The position numbers were made by a program, and so were the translations under genes. From NCBI RefSeq assembly GCF_003605435.1, contig NZ_QXQB01000003.1, forward strand, positions 682,001 to 746,000: DNA of 64,000 nucleotides, read 5' to 3'. The DNA is from Paenibacillus pinisoli (GTDB taxonomy: Bacteria; Bacillota; Bacilli; Paenibacillales; Paenibacillaceae). Below, piece after piece: positions 17,423-25,216 of this stretch (its first letter is position 1; every line of letters begins with the position of its first letter). The notes below the pieces were generated by a model. The model saw nothing but the letters and a program-made list of their open reading frames with translations, ran no database searches and was not told the origin of the DNA.

Positions 17423-18316
17423 CTACCAGACGCCTTTGCCTGAGATGCGTTTTGAGATGAAATGTGTGCCCAGAATAAGGACGATGCCAATAACGCCCTT
17501 GAACAAGCTTGCTGCCGTCGCATAAGCGAACTGGCCGTTGCCGATGCCGATCCGGTATACGTACGTATCCAGAATGTCCACGACGCTGATGACGGAATCG
17601 TTCATAAAGTTGAACACCTGGTCGAAGCCCGCATTCATAAAGAAGCCCAGGTTCAAAATGAAGACGGTTACAATTGTGCTGTATAGATGCGGGAGCGTAA
17701 TGAATGTCATCTGCTGGAGCCTTGTTGCTCCGTCAATCTTCGCCGCCTCGTACAGCCCCGGGCTAATCTTCATAATCGCCGCAAGATAGATGATGGAATC
17801 CCACCCGGCGCTTCTCCAAATCTCCGATACGACGAACACCCAGCGAATATGGTCTTTGCTAGTCATATAGTCGACAGACGGAAGGCCGAAGAAATTGCCG
17901 ATCAGGTTCACGCCGCCTTCGGTCGGATTCAGCAAGCTGATCCAGATGCCCGCAATGACAACCCAAGACAGGAAGTGGGGCAGATAAACGACTGACTGTA
18001 CGTACTTCCGGTACTTCGAGCTGCGCACCTCATTAATCAAGAGCGACAGCGCGATCGGAATCGGGAAGACGAAGATGATTTTCATCAAGCTGATAATAAT
18101 GGTGTTCTGCATCACCGACGCGAAGGCTGGTGAGCTGAACAGGACGTTAAAGTGCTTCCAGCCGACCCAGACATGATCGCCAAGGATGCGGTAATCCTGG
18201 AAGGCCAGCTTCATGCCGTACAACGGTATAACATGAAAAATGACAAAGTAAAGAATGGGCAAAGCGAGCATGGCATACAGCACCCAGTCCTGCCGCATGC
18301 GTCTTAGAGCTTTCAT
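17423..18316 (-). CDS. Carbohydrate ABC transporter permease (LplB type)
   Basis: The 297-residue protein has six predicted membrane helices, an LplB-like N-terminus (DWVLYAMLALPILYFVIF, then YGMKLAFQDY) and the EAA loop EAAKIDGATRLQQMTFITLPH. It pairs with the permease at 16532 and the lipoprotein at 14968. Its ribosome site (GAGGAGGG) overlaps the end of the DUF4387 gene, so translation of the two is probably coupled. Confidence 0.92.
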   Translation of the reverse strand: MKALRRMRQDWVLYAMLALPILYFVIFHVIPLYGMKLAFQDYRILGDHVWVGWKHFNVLFSSPAFASVMQNTIIISLMKIIFVFPIPIALSLLINEVRSSKYRKYVQSVVYLPHFLSWVVIAGIWISLLNPTEGGVNLIGNFFGLPSVDYMTSKDHIRWVFVVSEIWRSAGWDSIIYLAAIMKISPGLYEAAKIDGATRLQQMTFITLPHLYSTIVTVFILNLGFFMNAGFDQVFNFMNDSVISVVDILDTYVYRIGIGNGQFAYATAASLFKGVIGIVLILGTHFISKRISGKGVW

Positions 18317-18318
18317 GT

Positions 18319-18645
18319 CTATCCCTCCTCTGCGGTGTCGATGGCTAGCATCATAAGAGGCGCATGCTGTTGGGCGCCGTATACGTCACGATCGCCGACT
18401 GTGCCTGACGAGATGTCCCGGGAGATCGTAATTTTGAAGCCAAGCGCCTGATCGAAAAAGACCAAGTGATGAATCTGCTCCTCCGCAATGCCGTACAGCT
18501 CGCAGACGGTAGCTTTCGTAATGCGTCCGGATGCCTTCACCATACGGTAGTTCTCTTCGGAATCGAACAATACGTCTAATGTAAGCTCGAAGGGACCGGA
18601 GTTTTTGCTTCTCAGCACCTTCGCTAGCTGGCCGAGTTGGGTCAT
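18319..18645 (-). CDS. DUF4387 protein (AtuA partner)
   Basis: The 108-residue protein matches the DUF4387 family (LAKVLRSKNSGPFELTLDVLF, ITISRDISSGTVGDRDVYGAQQHAPL), a small protein nearly always encoded next to or fused to AtuA/DUF1446 proteins. It probably forms a complex with the AtuA protein encoded upstream. The biochemical activity is not known to me. Start: ATG at 18645 with TAGGAGTGG. The stop lies two bases before the permease start. Confidence 0.82.
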   Translation of the reverse strand: MTQLGQLAKVLRSKNSGPFELTLDVLFDSEENYRMVKASGRITKATVCELYGIAEEQIHHLVFFDQALGFKITISRDISSGTVGDRDVYGAQQHAPLMMLAIDTAEEG

Positions 18646-18663
18646 GTTCTATCCACTCCTAAA

Positions 18664-18835
18664 AGTTTTGCTTCAGCAAAACTGACTTCGTAAGCATTGA
18701 CTTAGTTTTGCCTAGCGTAAACGGCTGTCGCCGACTTTTTTGAGGTAAAGCTTCGTTTCGCGTTTGAAATATAAGTACTGTATAGGTACAACCTATACGA
18801 TCTTATATTTGAAGCAAAACTGACTTCGTAAGCAT
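18664..18835. repeat. Direct and inverted repeats between the AtuA and DUF4387 genes
   Basis: The 22-bp word GCAAAACTGACTTCGTAAGCAT occurs at 18676-18697 and again at 18814-18835. Between them lies a two-part hairpin: AAATATAAG/CTTATATTT (18767-18775 and 18802-18810) outside, GTATAGG/CCTATAC (18780-18786 and 18792-18798) inside. A further palindrome, AGTTTTGCT-TC-AGCAAAACT, starts the segment. The 200-bp space is unusually long for this otherwise tight operon. It may be a small mobile intergenic element or an mRNA processing or attenuation site. Confidence 0.85.
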
Positions 18836-18845
18836 AATCTTTGGC

Positions 18846-20195
18846 TCAAATCCGCTCAATGCGGAAGCTTTCCCCCGACATCTCCATCAGGTGGTATACC
18901 GAAAATTCGTACACCGGACCGAATTCGATATCGCTTGGCGCGAACGGGAAGGCGAGATTGCCAGCCGTCGACTTCCGTCCTTCATAGCCGTAATGCAGGA
19001 AGGTGGATCGGACGGTGGCACATAGGCTGCTGGCCAGCTCCTGCGTCTTCGCCACTACTTCGAACATGACGCCGACCTCATGCCCCCGGAACGTCTCCAG
19101 CTCCTTGCTCCCCAGAACGCCGTTAATGCCGTAATTATAGAAATGAATGCTGTAATCGGATTCCGGAATATCGCTGTAGTAATCCTGCGCTCCTTGCTTC
19201 ACCAGCGCCTCGACCTCCTCCAGCTTGCCGATCAGAATCGGATCGCGGATGCCGGCTACGACAAAGGTACGGTAAGCGACCAGCCTTGCGCCTTCCAGCT
19301 TGATGTTGTAGGTGTCGGCCGGGATGAAGCGGCTGCCCGTGACCCGTACGACGCCCTCCTTCTGCTCCTCGAACCGGCAATGCTCCAGATCCAGCGTGAA
19401 GCCCGGTCCATGCAGGATGTAAGGGTGCTCTTTCTCGTAAAAGGTATGGGCCGCCACGCTCGTCGGGCTGCACTTCCGCGCCGGATTCAGCGACTGCACC
19501 AGGAATGCGTCATCGGTAATCGTGCCGAGTATGCTGTCCTTGGTCGTACCTGGCTCCGCGCATAACGCGCCGCATTCCAGAATTTTGCCCAGATGATAGG
19601 ATAGTCCGGGGTCTTTGCCGTGGTAGATGCCAATCGCCGCGAATGGCGAAGGATCATAAGCGCGCCCGCATACAATGATATCGGCGCCCCCGTGCAGAGC
19701 CTCCACGATCGGCTCGTGGCCCATCTGGGCAACGATGCTGTTCGTCTCGCGAATCGCCGCTTCATCCAGCGGAGGAATGTTGGGACTAAGCCCGTGAATG
19801 CGGCCTTCGCGTCTCGCCTGCACCACTTCCTCCTGCGTAAAATCTGCCCAGATAACGGATATGTTCGCCTGCAGATTGCGTTCCTGCAATATCTCTTGGA
19901 TAATGTCCAGCGTCCAGTTCACATGCTTCGCCGCGCCCGAGCCGCCTGCCGACCCGATAATGATCGGGATGCCCCGGGGAACGCCGCCGGCAATCATAAT
20001 GTCCAGGTCCTTCTTCGCCGCCCGCTTGCTGACAATCGAGACGCCTGCGCCCAGCTTGTGCGGACCTGCGTCCGTCGATCCGGCATCGACGACGATCCCG
20101 TGAATCTCTTGATCCATGCCTCTCAAAAAGGATTGCTCCGGGAATCCGTATCCCAGCATGCCGCATGGCGATAAAATCCGAATGTCTGTGTTCAT
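18846..20195 (-). CDS. AtuA/DUF1446-family protein
   Basis: The protein of about 449 residues matches the DUF1446/AtuA family across its length: GYGFPEQSFLRGM, DAGSTDAGPHKLG, IPIIIGSAGGSG, IIVCGRAYDPSPFAAIG, GALCAEPGTTKDSILG and FEVVAKTQELASSLCATVRS. The founding members are needed for acyclic terpene catabolism, but homologues occur in many catabolic operons and the reaction is not established to my knowledge. It is the first structural gene of the operon, just downstream of the gntR-type gene. An operator-like palindrome lies 49 bp before its start. The ATG at 20195 is preferred to the TTG at 20201 because AGAGGGA is correctly spaced. Confidence 0.85.
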   Translation of the reverse strand: MNTDIRILSPCGMLGYGFPEQSFLRGMDQEIHGIVVDAGSTDAGPHKLGAGVSIVSKRAAKKDLDIMIAGGVPRGIPIIIGSAGGSGAAKHVNWTLDIIQEILQERNLQANISVIWADFTQEEVVQARREGRIHGLSPNIPPLDEAAIRETNSIVAQMGHEPIVEALHGGADIIVCGRAYDPSPFAAIGIYHGKDPGLSYHLGKILECGALCAEPGTTKDSILGTITDDAFLVQSLNPARKCSPTSVAAHTFYEKEHPYILHGPGFTLDLEHCRFEEQKEGVVRVTGSRFIPADTYNIKLEGARLVAYRTFVVAGIRDPILIGKLEEVEALVKQGAQDYYSDIPESDYSIHFYNYGINGVLGSKELETFRGHEVGVMFEVVAKTQELASSLCATVRSTFLHYGYEGRKSTAGNLAFPFAPSDIEFGPVYEFSVYHLMEMSGESFRIERI

Positions 20196-20243
20196 GTGCA
20201 ATCCCTCTTTTATGCTATAAATTCATTCATGCAAGATTTGGAT

Positions 20244-20260
20244 AACTGGGTGATCCAATT
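20244..20260 (-). promoter_or_regulatory. GntR-type operator in front of the AtuA operon
   Basis: The site AATTGGATCACCCAGTT (minus strand) matches the two perfect sites at 21036 and 21162 at all but one base. Its form AATTGG-N5-CCAATT is the classic FadR-subfamily GntR operator. It lies between the regulator stop and the AtuA start. Confidence 0.8.
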
Positions 20261-20290
20261 TAATGAAGAGAGGGCAAGATTTCCCCCTGC

Positions 20291-20989
20291 TTACGCATGA
20301 ACGTAGTTTTTCTGAATATTCTCCTTCACTTTGCCCAGATGATGAAGCAGCGCCAGCTTGGCTTTGACCGGATCCCGTTCCTTAATGGCCTGAACAATAA
20401 GCTGATGCTCCTCGTAGACTTCGCTCTTGCGGCCCGGAATCTTCGCCGTCTTGCTGAGCGTCCGCTGCAGCAAATCCATATGCAGCTCAATCATATTGAC
20501 CAATACGACGTTATGCGTCGCCTTCGCGATGGACAAGTGGAATGCCTGATCCGGCTTGGACCGGTCCTCGCTCTCCTGGTCGATCTCGCCCCACTTCTCG
20601 AACGCCGCCTCGATCTCCTCAATATCCTCCGCCGTAGCGCGCTTCGCCGCCAGCTCGACGATCCCTGTCTCGAACAATTCCCTCGCTTCAAGCAGCTCCA
20701 TAATGGTCGCCCGCTCGATATTGTCCATAATGCGGTTCTTGTCTTCCGCAACGTCAAGCGCCTTGCTGAGGAATCTGCCTCCGCCGGGCCTTGCGTCAAT
20801 CAAGCCTTCGCGCTCCAGAATGCGGAACGCCTCGCGCAGCGTCCCCCTGCTGATGCCGAATGCCTGAGCGAGCTCCCGCTCCGTAGGCAGCACATCGCCT
20901 GGGGCCAGATTGCCTTCGAGAATGAGGTTTTTGATCTGTTCGATGACATCCTCGTACACCCTATGGTATTTAATCCGTTTAATGGTCAT
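20291..20989 (-). CDS. GntR/FadR-subfamily transcriptional regulator
   Basis: The 232-residue protein has an N-terminal winged helix (GDVLPTERELAQAFGISRGTLREAFRILEREGLI) and a C-terminal FCD ligand domain (residues 85-225). The metal-binding Asp/His set is visible in DQAFHLSIAKATHN, EEHQLIVQAI and LLHHL. FCD proteins usually sense small carboxylates or sugar acids and derepress when bound. Three matching palindromes nearby predict autoregulation, control of the AtuA-ribokinase operon and control of the divergent surface esterase. Start: ATG at 20989. Confidence 0.92.
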   Translation of the reverse strand: MTIKRIKYHRVYEDVIEQIKNLILEGNLAPGDVLPTERELAQAFGISRGTLREAFRILEREGLIDARPGGGRFLSKALDVAEDKNRIMDNIERATIMELLEARELFETGIVELAAKRATAEDIEEIEAAFEKWGEIDQESEDRSKPDQAFHLSIAKATHNVVLVNMIELHMDLLQRTLSKTAKIPGRKSEVYEEHQLIVQAIKERDPVKAKLALLHHLGKVKENIQKNYVHA

Positions 20990-21035
20990 ATGAATACCCT
21001 TTCACTTCGTAATGCGCTAGCGGCAATTGGTCCAA

Positions 21036-21094
21036 AATTGGATCACCCAATTAGCCGCATCACTAGAATAAACGTTACTCGCCTATAGTGTCAA
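21036..21094 (-). promoter_or_regulatory. Promoter and operator of the gntR-type gene
   Basis: On the minus strand TTGACA (21094-21089), an 18-bp spacer and TATTCT (21070-21065) form a sigma-A promoter. The perfect palindrome AATTGG-ATCAC-CCAATT at 21036-21052 lies just downstream, where a bound repressor would block transcription. A further half site AATTGG is at 21025-21030. Confidence 0.8.
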
Positions 21095-21121
21095 GTAAAA
21101 ATGCAGCGCTTTCATTAAGTA

Positions 21122-21178
21122 TTGACAGGTTATTTCCATCATATTAGTATAGTAATCGGACAATTGGATGACCCAATT
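21122..21178 (+). promoter_or_regulatory. Promoter and operator of the SLH-esterase gene
   Basis: TTGACA (21122-21127), a 17-bp spacer and TAGTAT (21145-21150) form a sigma-A promoter. The perfect palindrome AATTGG-ATGAC-CCAATT at 21162-21178 follows, overlapping or just past the start point. The operator differs from the gntR one only in its centre, so the same regulator should bind both. Confidence 0.83.
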
Positions 21179-21207
21179 AAGCCATATTGCCAACTGGAGG
21201 GATGTTC

Positions 21208-23691
21208 ATGTATCGCAGCAAGAAGAAGCTCGCGGCTGCGCTGCTGGCGGCTGTCATGACCTTCTCCGTTGCCGGCCAGATGAATCCTGCCGCTCAAGCC
21301 GCGGGACTGACCAGCCGCACAACGGATGTCGTAACGTTCGCCTCGAATGCGCTCGCGCAAGACCGTAAGCCCGGCAACGACGAACTGACTTACAAGCTGT
21401 ATCTTCCGAAAGGCTATGATGAAAACCGCAAAGAAGGGTATCCCGTGCTCTATCTGCTCCATGGCAGCTGGGGAGACGAGAAGGGCTGGGACGATTTCTG
21501 GAGCACGCTTGACGAGATGATTGAAAGCGGTTCCATCGATCCGGTCATAGCCGTTGCTCCTGCATCGGGCAACAGCTACTGGGTGGACTCCGACAAGTAC
21601 GGCGCTTACGAATCTGCGGTCACGAAAGACTTGATCGCGAAAATCGACAAAGAGCACAACACGATTGCCAATCGCGGCGGACGTTATCTCATGGGCTACT
21701 CCATGGGCGGGTATGGCGCGCTTCGTTACGGCATGGCGTACCCCCAGCTATTCGGAGCTGTAACGCTGCTTAGTCCAGCGATCCAGAAGAACGAGCCCCC
21801 TGCAACATCCGGCGCTGTCGAACGCGGCTCCTTCGGCGACCCCTATGATCCGTCGCTCTGGACCGCGAACAATTACCCGACAGCGATTGAGAGCTATGTG
21901 AAGCAGCCTTATCGCGTTCCGGTCTATATTTTCGCCGGGGACGACGATTGGAATCATCTTAGCGAAAAAGAAGATTTGCCTGCCGATTCCTATAAATACA
22001 ATATGGAGGTGCAAGCTGTTGAGCTCTATCAGGAGCTGCACCGGAAGAATCTGTTCGGACTGCCCTTCGAGAAGTGGGAGGATGTGCCGGGCAGCCCTGC
22101 CGAGCTTCGCATTATCGATGGCGGCCATGATACGGACCTGTGGCTGACCGGCTTCCGGGACGGACTTCGGTATATGATGGGCAAGCCGGAGAGCGCTGAG
22201 CTTGATCCTTCCTACAAAGCTGAAAACTACGCGCCAAAGCGTCAAGGCACCGTTACAACCGAGACGGCAAAGCTGGCCAGTCTGGCCGGCAATACGGAAG
22301 GCTCAGTCGGGACGGAGCTGAGCTACCGGCTGTATCTGCCGCACGGCTACACAGAGAAAGCATTGACCCGTTATCCAGTCATGTACCTGCTGCACGGCAG
22401 CGGCGGAACGGAGACGAGCTGGGATCAATTCTGGCCGATTCTCGATTCCATGATCGAAAGCAAAAAAATCCCGCCCGTTATTGCCGTAGCGCCTGTAACA
22501 GGCAACAGCTATTGGGTGGACTCCGGCAAATTCGGCGATGTCGAATCTGCCGTCATTCGGGACCTGATCCCGCTCATAGACGATACTTATCCAACCCTTG
22601 CATCCCGCGAAGGGCGCGGACTCGTTGGCTTCTCTATGGGCGGCTACGGCGCGCTCCGCTATTCGCTCGCCTATCCGGAGCTGTTCGGCGGCGCCTCCTT
22701 GCTAAGCCCGGCGATCCAAGACGGCGAAGCTCCGGCGACATCGGGCGCAGTGGAGCGCGGCTCCTTCGGCGAGCCGTTCGACCCTGCGCGCTGGGCGGAG
22801 CTGAATTACCCGCAAGCGCTGAAGGCCTACGCGGAGAAAAAGCTGCCCGTCCCGATGTACATCATCGCAGGAGATGATGACTGGAACCATCTCAGCGAGC
22901 AGGAAGACTTGCCGAAGGACGCCAACCGCTACAACATGGAGGTGCAGGCCATATCGCTGTATCAGCAGCTTCACCGGTCGAATGTGTTCGGCTATTCGTT
23001 CGAGAAATGGGAGGATGTGCCCGGCAGTCCCGCTGAACTGCGAATCGTGAACGGAGGCCATTCCATGAGCGTATGGGCGGAAGGCTTCGAGCAAGGCCTG
23101 CCCTATCTGTTCAAGAACGGCCTGGAGGCTGGAACGGCGGGCTTCAAGGATATCGAGAAGCATTGGGCGAGGGCGGATATTGAAGCTCTTGCCGCCCAAG
23201 CGATTGTGGCGGGCCGCGGAGAGGGACGCTTCGCGCCGGAGGCCGACATTACACGGGCCGAATTTGTATCTCTGCTTGTCCGGGCGTTTGATCTGAATGC
23301 TGAGGCTGAGGAGGCCGACCCGTTCTTCGATGTGGCGCAAGACGCCTGGTATGGGGATGCGCTCGCTGCAGCTATGAAAGCTGGCATCGCCCAAGGCAAC
23401 GGCGACGGCAAGTTCTGGCCGGATAAGCCGATTACCCGCGAGGAGATGGCAGTATTCGCCAGCCGCGCGATGGAGGCTCGCGGAGCTGCTCCAGTGAAAT
23501 CTGAGCCTGGCTCAGCCGCAAGCTTCAACGATGAAGCGCAGATTAGCGCCTGGGCGCTGCCGGCCGTTAAGCAGACGACGGAGCTTGGGCTGCTCCAAGG
23601 CTACCCGGACGGCACATTCGGCCCGGCGATTCAAGCAACAAGAGCGCATGCGGCCGTCATCCTGAACCGCTTGCTTGGGATTATAGAATAA
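21208..23691 (+). CDS. Surface-anchored double esterase with three SLH domains
   Basis: The 827-residue protein has a signal peptide (cleavage near AQA/AG, residue 31). Two tandem alpha/beta-hydrolase esterase domains of the EstD/feruloyl-esterase type follow (about 35-310 and 350-640), clearly duplicated from each other. Both keep the nucleophile elbow (GYSMGGYGALRYGMAYP and GFSMGGYGALRYSLAYP), the oxyanion loop LLHGS and the late histidine (GGHDTD and GGHSMS). Three SLH repeats (about 650-827; FKDIEKHWA, FFDVAQDAWYG, FNDEAQISAWA) bind secondary wall polymer. It would release acyl groups from a polymer or glycoside at the cell surface. GGAGG seven bases upstream supports the ATG at 21208. 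The operator in front links it to the import operon. Confidence 0.9.
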   Translation: MYRSKKKLAAALLAAVMTFSVAGQMNPAAQAAGLTSRTTDVVTFASNALAQDRKPGNDELTYKLYLPKGYDENRKEGYPVLYLLHGSWGDEKGWDDFWSTLDEMIESGSIDPVIAVAPASGNSYWVDSDKYGAYESAVTKDLIAKIDKEHNTIANRGGRYLMGYSMGGYGALRYGMAYPQLFGAVTLLSPAIQKNEPPATSGAVERGSFGDPYDPSLWTANNYPTAIESYVKQPYRVPVYIFAGDDDWNHLSEKEDLPADSYKYNMEVQAVELYQELHRKNLFGLPFEKWEDVPGSPAELRIIDGGHDTDLWLTGFRDGLRYMMGKPESAELDPSYKAENYAPKRQGTVTTETAKLASLAGNTEGSVGTELSYRLYLPHGYTEKALTRYPVMYLLHGSGGTETSWDQFWPILDSMIESKKIPPVIAVAPVTGNSYWVDSGKFGDVESAVIRDLIPLIDDTYPTLASREGRGLVGFSMGGYGALRYSLAYPELFGGASLLSPAIQDGEAPATSGAVERGSFGEPFDPARWAELNYPQALKAYAEKKLPVPMYIIAGDDDWNHLSEQEDLPKDANRYNMEVQAISLYQQLHRSNVFGYSFEKWEDVPGSPAELRIVNGGHSMSVWAEGFEQGLPYLFKNGLEAGTAGFKDIEKHWARADIEALAAQAIVAGRGEGRFAPEADITRAEFVSLLVRAFDLNAEAEEADPFFDVAQDAWYGDALAAAMKAGIAQGNGDGKFWPDKPITREEMAVFASRAMEARGAAPVKSEPGSAASFNDEAQISAWALPAVKQTTELGLLQGYPDGTFGPAIQATRAHAAVILNRLLGIIE

Positions 23692-23694
23692 TTA

Positions 23695-23734
23695 AAAAGC
23701 TGGTTTCGGTTTTACACCGAAATCAGCTTTTTTT
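23695..23734 (+). terminator. Intrinsic terminator after the SLH-esterase
   Basis: AAAGCTGGTTTCGGT and ACCGAAATCAGCTTT form a long stem with one mismatch and a short loop, followed by a T-run, five bases past the stop. Confidence 0.9.
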
Positions 23735-23777
23735 ATCGGAACTATTTTCCGCTAGATTGCATTAACCGCCTGCAGCG

Positions 23778-24410
23778 CTATTCCCCTTCGCCTTTTCTTG
23801 CCGCCCGAACGCGAATTACCCCATATGCGGCGAAGCCGACAATGCCGAGTGGAATCGCAGCATACTGCCATGCAAATGACGATTTTTCATCGGTTGGTGT
23901 GGAAGCTGCGGCTGCCAGCCGCGCTGCGGATTCGTCTTCGGCTTTTTTTACCGATTGAAGCTGAAAGCTGTCAGCCCCATTCAGTTGCAATGGAACCGCA
24001 GAATCGAAGTGCAGTTGAATCTCTCGCTCTTTCAAGTAAGCCAAATCATCCGCCGCCTCGTCCAGCGGTTTGGTTGGAGAGCAAAGCGGCAGCTCCCACT
24101 TGCCGTTGTCCTTCTTCAAGTAGAAGAGATAGCTCTCCCCTTCCTTACTGGTTCCCCAGTCTGCATTCTCGTACACCTTAATGGAGGTTTCCTTCACCTT
24201 TTTAAAGCTTTGCAGGACTTTCAGCTTAAGGATATTCTTATGCTTTGACTCCTTGATCTCGTCTACCTGAGCAACAACAATCCCGTCGTAATGCTCCGCA
24301 TTCTCTTCTATGTTCGGCTGCTCCATGCATTTTAGCGCATCCGCCCGCTGACCAGGCAGAGCCAGATAACAGACAAGCATCAACGCTATTAGCGCCAGTG
24401 TTCTCGCCAT
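23778..24410 (-). CDS. Secreted or surface protein with C-terminal membrane anchor (paralogue of the gene at 1477)
   Basis: The 210-residue protein repeats the architecture of the 1477 gene: a signal peptide (MARTLALIALMLVCYLALPG), LKCMEQPN near the mature N-terminus, YDGIVVAQVDEIKESKHKN, LKVLQSFKKV, a second cysteine in LPLCSPTKPL, and a membrane helix (about 178-200) ending in basic residues. The two share perhaps a third of their residues by eye. The pair suggests an extracellular binding or inhibitor-like domain of unknown role. A purine-rich AAGAGGTG precedes the ATG. Confidence 0.75.
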   Translation of the reverse strand: MARTLALIALMLVCYLALPGQRADALKCMEQPNIEENAEHYDGIVVAQVDEIKESKHKNILKLKVLQSFKKVKETSIKVYENADWGTSKEGESYLFYLKKDNGKWELPLCSPTKPLDEAADDLAYLKEREIQLHFDSAVPLQLNGADSFQLQSVKKAEDESAARLAAAASTPTDEKSSFAWQYAAIPLGIVGFAAYGVIRVRAARKGEGE

Positions 24411-24497
24411 CCCCTATCACCTCTTGCCTATTCAGACGCAAGCATGGAAGGAAAAGGTTGCACACGACTATTCTGGCTTGCCAGCCAGCCTGCTTGC

Positions 24498-25130
24498 TTA
24501 GAGCTTCCTAACGGGCATCCGCAATATCGTTTTTCGGCTTGCAGGGGCACTTTTTCGCGGATCGGACAAATAAATTTCGTGATGCGGCCCGTTGCCGGTC
24601 AAACCCTGACGGGTCATATAGCCATGCAAGCGCTCCAGCGTGGCAGGTTCATCGCTATAAGGGCCGATATGCATAATTTGCACGCACTCGCCTTCATGAA
24701 TAGGAAGAAAAGCTATTGCCTGAATCAGTCCATTCAGCGCAGGCTTCTTCTTGCCGGCTGCAAGCTTCGCGATGACTACCTTATCAGCTGTCACAAAATC
24801 AGGCATCCGAATGAGAATCCGCCAGCGCCACTCCTCGCGCGGGACCTTAAGCGGATCTTGGGCACCCGAATCGACCCACCACAGCCCCTCCAGCTTGGCT
24901 ACCGTAAAATCCGCTTGCTCGCTCTTGCAGAGCCCTTTGACGCCATAAGCAACTGTATAGAGCGCTTCTGTCGATTCCCGGAATGCTTCTCCATTGGGAT
25001 CCCCCCGCCCTTCTAAAGCCAAATAGTTCAGCTCCGGAAAATTGACAAGTCTCGGCTCAAGCGCTGCCGTGTAATAAAGCTTGTCCTGCTTGGCCAAATC
25101 CAGCTTCTGTCCATTCATCATGCCATTCAT
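24498..25130 (-). CDS. GyrI-like small-molecule-binding domain protein
   Basis: The protein of about 210 residues matches the stand-alone GyrI-like (SOUL/BmrR C-terminal fold) family: PELNYLALEGRGDPNGEAF, then FRESTEALYTVAYGVK, IRMPDFV and VQIMHIGPYSDEPATLERL. Such proteins bind or hydrolyse cationic lipophilic compounds. Several ATG codons are clustered at the start (25130, 25121, 25118), so the exact N-terminus is uncertain. The WYL regulator is encoded directly upstream on the same strand and may control it. Confidence 0.83.
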   Translation of the reverse strand: MNGMMNGQKLDLAKQDKLYYTAALEPRLVNFPELNYLALEGRGDPNGEAFRESTEALYTVAYGVKGLCKSEQADFTVAKLEGLWWVDSGAQDPLKVPREEWRWRILIRMPDFVTADKVVIAKLAAGKKKPALNGLIQAIAFLPIHEGECVQIMHIGPYSDEPATLERLHGYMTRQGLTGNGPHHEIYLSDPRKSAPASRKTILRMPVRKL

Positions 25131-25162
25131 CACCCTTCTATATCAGATAGAGCCACTATACA

Positions 25163-25199
25163 ACAGCTTCCCTGACAAGATGGCTGTCAGGGAAGCTGT
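25163..25199. terminator. Perfect 15-bp hairpin after the WYL regulator gene
   Basis: ACAGCTTCCCTGACA, a seven-base loop and TGTCAGGGAAGCTGT lie 18 bp past the WYL gene stop and upstream of the GyrI-like gene. There is no clear T-run, so termination may be partial. Confidence 0.6.
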
Positions 25200-25216
25200 C
25201 GGGCTGGCAGATGAGT

